Origin: Allorhizobium ampelinum S4
GTDB lineage: Bacteria > Pseudomonadota > Alphaproteobacteria > Rhizobiales > Rhizobiaceae
DNA: 64,000 bases
Direction: 5' to 3'
Assembly (NCBI RefSeq): GCF_000016285.1
Contig: NC_011986.1
Span: 1-64,000, forward strand
Numbering within the stretch: position 1 is the stretch's first letter; every line of letters starts with the position of its first letter. A program made the translations under genes and the position numbers. The notes below the pieces were generated by a model. It searched no databases. It had not been told where the DNA came from and worked only from the letters and a program-made list of their open reading frames with translations. Shown here in pieces: positions 60,420 to 64,000 of this stretch.

Positions 60420-61432
60420 GCATCACCGTTGCATTCTTCGAGCGGGAAGCCGCCGACCGCGTTTTAGGAATCGTAGCAGACACCTTCGCCGCCAAGATCG
60501 CGGTGAAGGACATCGAGCATAATTTCAGCTGGCTCACCCACTCGCCCGAACGTCGCGCAGACCGCGAACTTGAGGCACTGGCCCAGCGGCTGAACGATTT
60601 TGCCAACTATGCCATGGACCTTTGGACGGAGGCCGCGACCCCTATCCCCGGTCCCGAAATCGAGGCTTTCACGCGACGGCACATTGACGTCACTCGCAAA
60701 TATTGGGCAGCGGAAAGCCGTTGCGCCAACTGGATGATAACCGGCCCTGCCCGCTTTCCTGTTGCTCGCAACGAAAAGCGCATGCGGGTTTCCGACGCCC
60801 GCCGTGCTGATATCGCCGCCCATGCGGAAAATGCCCGCAAAGCAATCAGGCGCAAGGCATACCCGCACGGAGCGGACGGCGAGCCGATCCGCTCCGGCGA
60901 CCCCGAAGCGTTGCAGCGCATCGCATCGCGCATCGAGGACCTGGCCTTGTCCATCGACAGGATGAAACGCGCCAACGCCATTATTCGCCGGATGGAAAAG
61001 GACCATGCCAGCGAAGCCGACATATTGGCTCGCGTGGTGTCGGAAACCGGCTTGGCAGAAGAGCAGGCGGCACGGGGCATCACGATTGCGCCGTGGCAGA
61101 GCAGGCGCGGCTTTTGCACCACCAACACCCGCGCCGAGCTTCGCCGCATGCAGCAGCGCCTAGCGCGCCTCGCGGCGATGAAGAAGCGCGGCGACAGGTC
61201 GGAGGAAGTCGAGACGGAAGCGGGAGCCGTGGAGGTGAAGGAAAACACCGAAATAGCCCGCATCCAGATGATTTTTCCCGGCAAACCCGACGAGGAAGCC
61301 CGCCGCATCCTCAAATCCCATGGCTTCCGTTGGTCGCCCTCGCAAGGCGCGTGGCAGCGTCACCTTAACGAGGCGGGACGCTATGCCGTCAAAACCGTCT
61401 TGAGCAAGATCAGCGGCGCTAGCGCCGCTTGA
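60416..61432 (+). CDS. Plasmid protein with C-terminal polyvalent-type module
   Basis: This 338-aa protein is mostly helical and charged. The last 60 residues (GKPDEEARRILKSHGFRWSP and QGAWQRHLNEAGRY) resemble a small module found in polyvalent proteins of plasmids and phages. No catalytic motif is recognised. It is coupled to the gene before it. Such genes often enter recipients early and counter host defences; that is inference here. Confidence 0.65.
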   Translation: MSITVAFFEREAADRVLGIVADTFAAKIAVKDIEHNFSWLTHSPERRADRELEALAQRLNDFANYAMDLWTEAATPIPGPEIEAFTRRHIDVTRKYWAAESRCANWMITGPARFPVARNEKRMRVSDARRADIAAHAENARKAIRRKAYPHGADGEPIRSGDPEALQRIASRIEDLALSIDRMKRANAIIRRMEKDHASEADILARVVSETGLAEEQAARGITIAPWQSRRGFCTTNTRAELRRMQQRLARLAAMKKRGDRSEEVETEAGAVEVKENTEIARIQMIFPGKPDEEARRILKSHGFRWSPSQGAWQRHLNEAGRYAVKTVLSKISGASAA

Positions 61433-61460
61433 TCCTCCCAACACATTGAGGATTCGTGAG

Positions 61461-61910
61461 ATGACCGAGCAGATTTTTACCGTCATGGAATTTTGCGGCA
61501 AGGGCGACCCGATGTTCGGCGGCAATGCCGCCGATTGGGGACTCTATACGACCGAGGACAAGGGGCACGCGTTCATGTGTGCCGCCGACGCGCAGCGCCG
61601 CGATCTGGTCAAAGCCTATTTCCCGACCGAGAAGGAGGGAAAGGCAGCTGGTGAAGGCGCGAGCCATAGAAACGGACTGATTTCCGTTCTGCCGGTGCCA
61701 CATGACGCGCGCATTCCCGTAGCGCAGCTTCGCTGGATCGTCGGGAACATGCACGTTGGCACGAGCGACGAGGACTTGACCGCCGATATCGTCGCCCGTT
61801 CGGAAAGCTGGCCGCTAGGCCAGTACGCGGATTACGTGGCTCAGGCCTGCGCCTACGCGCTTGCCAGTCACCGAGCTAATCAGAGGCTTTATGCCCACTT
61901 CCGGTTCTAG
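61461..61910 (+). CDS. Hypothetical plasmid protein
   Basis: This 149-aa soluble protein starts at ATG 61461, preceded by GAGGATTCGTGAG; an in-frame start at 61446 is less likely. Motifs such as NAADWGLYTTEDKGHAFMC and WPLGQYADYVAQA are not assigned to a family. It is in the same plus-strand run as its neighbours. Confidence 0.6.
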   Translation: MTEQIFTVMEFCGKGDPMFGGNAADWGLYTTEDKGHAFMCAADAQRRDLVKAYFPTEKEGKAAGEGASHRNGLISVLPVPHDARIPVAQLRWIVGNMHVGTSDEDLTADIVARSESWPLGQYADYVAQACAYALASHRANQRLYAHFRF

Positions 61911-61919
61911 GAAACAACC

Positions 61920-62255
61920 ATGACGCACTCTGTTTGCAAACGCTGTGGTGGCGGCTTCTGGGAAAGCGAGAAAGGCGCACGGGAGGAAGACCTTTGCGAC
62001 GAATGCGAGGGAAAGGTCGCGCCCAAGAGGGCGGCCCGCCGCAGCGTGGAGGTGTTTGATATTCCGTCCGGCCTTGGCGGGAGCCATACCGTCGAGATTG
62101 TCAGCGAATTGCAAGGCGGTATGGTGCGGCTGCGCGTCTGGTACGGGCGCGCAACCGCGACAGGCTGGGAACCGTGGAAGGATTGGGACGGCTACCGTTT
62201 CGACGCTGACCGCGCCGAGTTGAAAAACAAGCGGACAATGCCGCTTTTCAAATAG
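61920..62255 (+). CDS. Small zinc-ribbon plasmid protein
   Basis: This 111-aa protein has an N-terminal Cys4 ribbon (CKRCGGGFWESEKGAREEDL with a second pair in CDECEG). A beta-rich C-terminal half contains GYRFDADRAELK. It lies 9 bp after the previous gene. Metal binding is likely; the target is unknown. Confidence 0.65.
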   Translation: MTHSVCKRCGGGFWESEKGAREEDLCDECEGKVAPKRAARRSVEVFDIPSGLGGSHTVEIVSELQGGMVRLRVWYGRATATGWEPWKDWDGYRFDADRAELKNKRTMPLFK

Positions 62256-62261
62256 CCCCCT

Positions 62262-62282
62262 GGCCGCGCCGATCGCGCGGCC
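62262..62282 (+). terminator. GC-rich hairpin after the zinc-ribbon gene
   Basis: GGCCGCGC and GCGCGGCC form a perfect 8-bp stem with a 5-nt loop, 7 bp after the stop and 21 bp before the next start. It lacks a T-run, so it may attenuate rather than end transcription. Confidence 0.5.
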
Positions 62283-62303
62283 CGTCCATCAGGAGGACCG
62301 ACA

Positions 62304-62609
62304 ATGAGCCGATATCCCATCACCGTAAAATCAGCGCTTCAGACCGATGAAAACGCCGTAATCGGTTTCGACCAGCCGTTGCGCACGTACTTTCTGCAGG
62401 CGTTCCCCGACGAGGCGACGGACGCTTGCGCGCTATGGCTTGGAGGCTTTCTTGAAGAGTATCCGAGCCTTGAATCAATTATCAATGCGGCTCGCGCCGA
62501 GGGATATGACGTTCACGGGCTGACCCATGATGTCATCATAGCCTTGACCAAGGAAGGCGGGACGCCGACGCCGCCCAGCATTGCGGAGCGGCTTGGCATC
62601 GTTCGATAA
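62304..62609 (+). CDS. Hypothetical plasmid protein
   Basis: This 101-aa protein starts at ATG 62304 with AGGAGGACCGACA upstream, the strongest Shine-Dalgarno in this run. It is acidic and mainly helical (ATDACALWLGGFLEEYPSLE). The family is not recognised. Confidence 0.62.
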   Translation: MSRYPITVKSALQTDENAVIGFDQPLRTYFLQAFPDEATDACALWLGGFLEEYPSLESIINAARAEGYDVHGLTHDVIIALTKEGGTPTPPSIAERLGIVR

Positions 62610-62633
62610 GCAACCAATCGAAGCTTGTGTTTT

Positions 62634-62749
62634 GGGGCCGGTTTTACCAGACTGGCCCCGCTTGCGTTTTCGGAGGTCGGACCCAAGCCGCATCGAGCGG
62701 CCCAGGTCCGAACGAGGGGAGCCCTTGCCCCTCCCCTCGGGCTCCCCTC
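62634..62749 (+). promoter_or_regulatory. Three successive hairpins upstream of the small XRE gene
   Basis: GGGGCCGGT/ACTGGCCCC (62634-62642/62651-62659), TCGGACC/GGTCCGA (62677-62683/62705-62711) and a perfect 11-bp stem GAGGGGAGCCC/GGGCTCCCCTC (62714-62724/62739-62749) lie in this gap. The first is probably the terminator of the upstream gene (TTTT nearby). The last ends 20 bp before the next ATG and recalls the layout of the structured element, without sequence homology. Confidence 0.5.
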
Positions 62750-62769
62750 CCACCCAAAGGAGAAATCAG

Positions 62770-63030
62770 ATGAGCAGGTTTGAGCCGTTGACGGTCGAAA
62801 TAGGACGACGCCTTGAGATTGTCCGACAAGATGCCGGAAGTTCACCAGACAAATTCGCGTCCAGCCTGAACGTGAGCCAAGAGCTCTATCAGGCATATGC
62901 GGACGGAGAGGCTGAAATGCCGATGGCGGTCATGAGAGCGCTCTACGATGTACACGGGGTCAATCCCGCTTGGTTGCTGGCAGGCGAACAGGACCGATAC
63001 ATGCCCAAAGGACCTGTTGCGGCGCAGTAA
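62770..63030 (+). CDS. Small XRE-like HTH protein
   Basis: This 86-aa protein starts at ATG 62770 with AAAGGAG upstream. A helix-turn-helix region at about residues 15-60 contains SPDKFASSLNVSQELYQAYA. It is followed by HGVNPAWLLAGEQ, a sequence common in Cro/CI-like regulators. It is unrelated to the two longer XRE paralogues beyond the fold. It is probably a local repressor. Confidence 0.7.
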   Translation: MSRFEPLTVEIGRRLEIVRQDAGSSPDKFASSLNVSQELYQAYADGEAEMPMAVMRALYDVHGVNPAWLLAGEQDRYMPKGPVAAQ

Positions 63031-63097
63031 CCCGTTGGCTGCATCACCGATCAGAAATATTGGAAGGAGGCTGCAAACTGTTGGCCCCCTCCCTTCC

Positions 63098-63280
63098 TTA
63101 GGTTTGGGCAGCGTAGAAAATGGCGAAATTGATCGCCAGCAGGACGAACAGCGTGCCGATGAAAGCCAGAAAAAAGACGCCGATTTTTTTGAGTAGGCTT
63201 TGCGGCTGCTTCTTGCGGCTAAACGCAACGACGCCTGCCGCGCCTGCCGAAATGCCGATGATGGCCGGGAGTGACATCAT
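63098..63280 (-). CDS. Small two-helix membrane protein
   Basis: This protein is about 60 aa (ATG 63280 or 63277, with AAGG upstream). Hydrophobic segments (IIGISAGAAGVVAF and KIGVFFLAFIGTLFVLLAIN) are separated by a basic turn. The family is not recognised. It is convergent with the HTH gene. Confidence 0.55.
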   Translation of the reverse strand: MMSLPAIIGISAGAAGVVAFSRKKQPQSLLKKIGVFFLAFIGTLFVLLAINFAIFYAAQT

Positions 63281-63457
63281 GTCTTGGACCTTTCGAATGG
63301 TCGCACGAGCCCGCTTGTGCGGGAATCCGTGCTTGATTACGATGTAGTTCAAGACGTTCTTAAAGTTGCGCTTCCTAAATGCCGCAAGGTTAGGTCACGC
63401 ATGCAGCGACGTTTTCCACCGAAAGACCGAGAAATGATTGCGAGCATATGCAATTCG

Positions 63458-63473
63458 GGATATTATAATATCC
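63458..63473. promoter_or_regulatory. 16-bp perfect palindrome in the vapBC promoter
   Basis: GGATATTATAATATCC is a perfect palindrome, 17 bp before the vapB start. TATAAT within it could also serve as a -10 element. Type II antitoxins bind such dyads, alone or with toxin, to repress their operon. Confidence 0.65.
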
Positions 63474-63490
63474 TCGAAGGGATATGTATC

Positions 63491-63730
63491 ATGCCGCTCT
63501 ACATCAAAGATCCGGAAGTCGATACGCTCACCGAAGAGCTGATCCGCTTGACCAAAACATCCAAGGTTGATGCCGTGAAGACGGCGCTTAGGCGCGAGAT
63601 CGCCAGCCGCAAGGGCAGCTTGCCCATGCGCGAGCGCCTGGCTAAGTCTCTCGCGATGGCGAGGGACGCCGGTCCCTTTGCGCCGGGGGATCACAAACGA
63701 GAAACTGACGAAATGTGGGGCGAAGACTGA
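63491..63730 (+). CDS. vapB: VapB-type antitoxin
   Basis: This 79-aa protein has a DNA-binding N-terminus (LTEELIRLTKTSKVDAVKTA) typical of PSK/VapB antitoxins and a C-terminal toxin-binding tail. ATG 63491 lies just after the palindrome. Its stop overlaps the start of the PIN-domain gene. Confidence 0.85.
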   Translation: MPLYIKDPEVDTLTEELIRLTKTSKVDAVKTALRREIASRKGSLPMRERLAKSLAMARDAGPFAPGDHKRETDEMWGED

Positions 63731-64000
63731 TGCTATTCGTTGACGCTTCCGTGGCCGTCGCAATCCTAGCCGGCGAAGACGACGCCGGCGAGCTGATGCA
63801 CAGGCTTGAACAGCATGACGGCCCCTTTTACGTGTCGGCCGTGGTTCGCATGGAAGCCTCGCTTTCGCTGACGCGGCGCATGGCCGAAGCGACAGGCCGC
63901 GACCGGCCTGCGACCCCTGACATGCTCGCTACGGCGCGAAGGATGGTCGATCAGTTCTTCGCGGACCTTGAAGCCAAGGAAGCCATGATCTCGGGAGACG
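63730..64000 (+). CDS. vapC: VapC-type PIN-domain toxin (cut by window end)
   Basis: The first 90 codons show the PIN domain start MLFVDASVAVAILAGEDDA (catalytic Asp5) and SAVVRMEASLSLTRR with the second acidic residue. VapC toxins are Mg-dependent RNases, often cutting tRNA. The gene continues past 64000, so the later acidic motif is not seen. Confidence 0.85.
   Translation, partial: MLFVDASVAVAILAGEDDAGELMHRLEQHDGPFYVSAVVRMEASLSLTRRMAEATGRDRPATPDMLATARRMVDQFFADLEAKEAMISGD

Overview
The window looks like about 64 kb of a large, low-copy plasmid (or chromid) from an alphaproteobacterium of the order Hyphomicrobiales, close to Rhizobium, Agrobacterium, Sinorhizobium or Ochrobactrum. This rests on a repABC replication/partition operon, a VirB/VirD4 type IV secretion system with VirC1/VirC2-like helpers, and IS21 and IS3 elements. 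No rRNA, tRNA or CRISPR array was seen. The right end cuts through a vapC-like gene.

Layout. (1) 1-3.9 kb: repA-repB-ctRNA-repC with two parS-like palindromes. (2) 4.0-10.4 kb: DNA processing for conjugation. It holds an XRE regulator, a VirC1/VirC2-like pair, an oriT region with a T-DNA-border-like nick core (TGGCAGGATA, 6901-6910), a MobC/VirD1-like protein and a VirD2-like relaxase. (3) 10.4-23.4 kb: a complete minus-strand mating-channel operon, virB1-B2-B3-B4-(lytic transglycosylase)-B5-B7-B6-B8-B9-B10-B11-virD4. (4) 23.5-26.8 kb: a divergent operon of three exported SNase-like proteins, a membrane protein, a TrbM/KikA-like protein and an anchored hypothetical protein. (5) 26.8-33.5 kb: accessory DNA with a structured non-coding element, a resolvase, a lone deoxyribosyltransferase/TIR-like protein, an intact IS21-family element (6-bp target duplication) and an IS3-family element. 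(6) 33.5-57.6 kb: a copper island. It has two nearly identical cusF-cupredoxin cassettes around a two-component system, a multicopper oxidase, an outer-membrane factor, DUF305 and Csp-type copper binders, two different Cu P-type ATPases, CueR and CopZ, cytochrome c', CusBA and a DUF411 protein. (7) 57.8-64 kb: plasmid backbone or leading-type genes. These include an Mrr-like nuclease, a second XRE regulator paralogous to the one at 4.0 kb, a second copy of the structured element, a run of small plasmid genes and a VapBC module.

How it fits together. RepABC maintains the replicon. VirC1/C2-like proteins, the MobC-like protein and the relaxase would process oriT, and VirD4 plus the VirB channel would export the DNA. 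Two XRE regulators with a shared C-terminal signature and copies of a CCRANTTGG motif in three intergenic regions (4.5, 23.5 and 59.0 kb) suggest a shared transfer regulon. The copper island covers sensing (CueR, CusRS-like), cytosolic buffering (CopZ, Csp), export to the periplasm (two ATPases), oxidation (multicopper oxidase) and trans-envelope efflux (CusBA plus outer-membrane factor). An FNR/FixK-type box sits upstream of the cytochrome c' gene.

The least explained signal is a roughly 220-bp non-coding element present twice in opposite orientation (27.2-27.4 and 59.7-59.9 kb). Each copy lies just upstream of a small gene in the same orientation and carries a hairpin with a compensatory base change. 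Everything here was read by eye; homology statements come from remembered family motifs, not searches.
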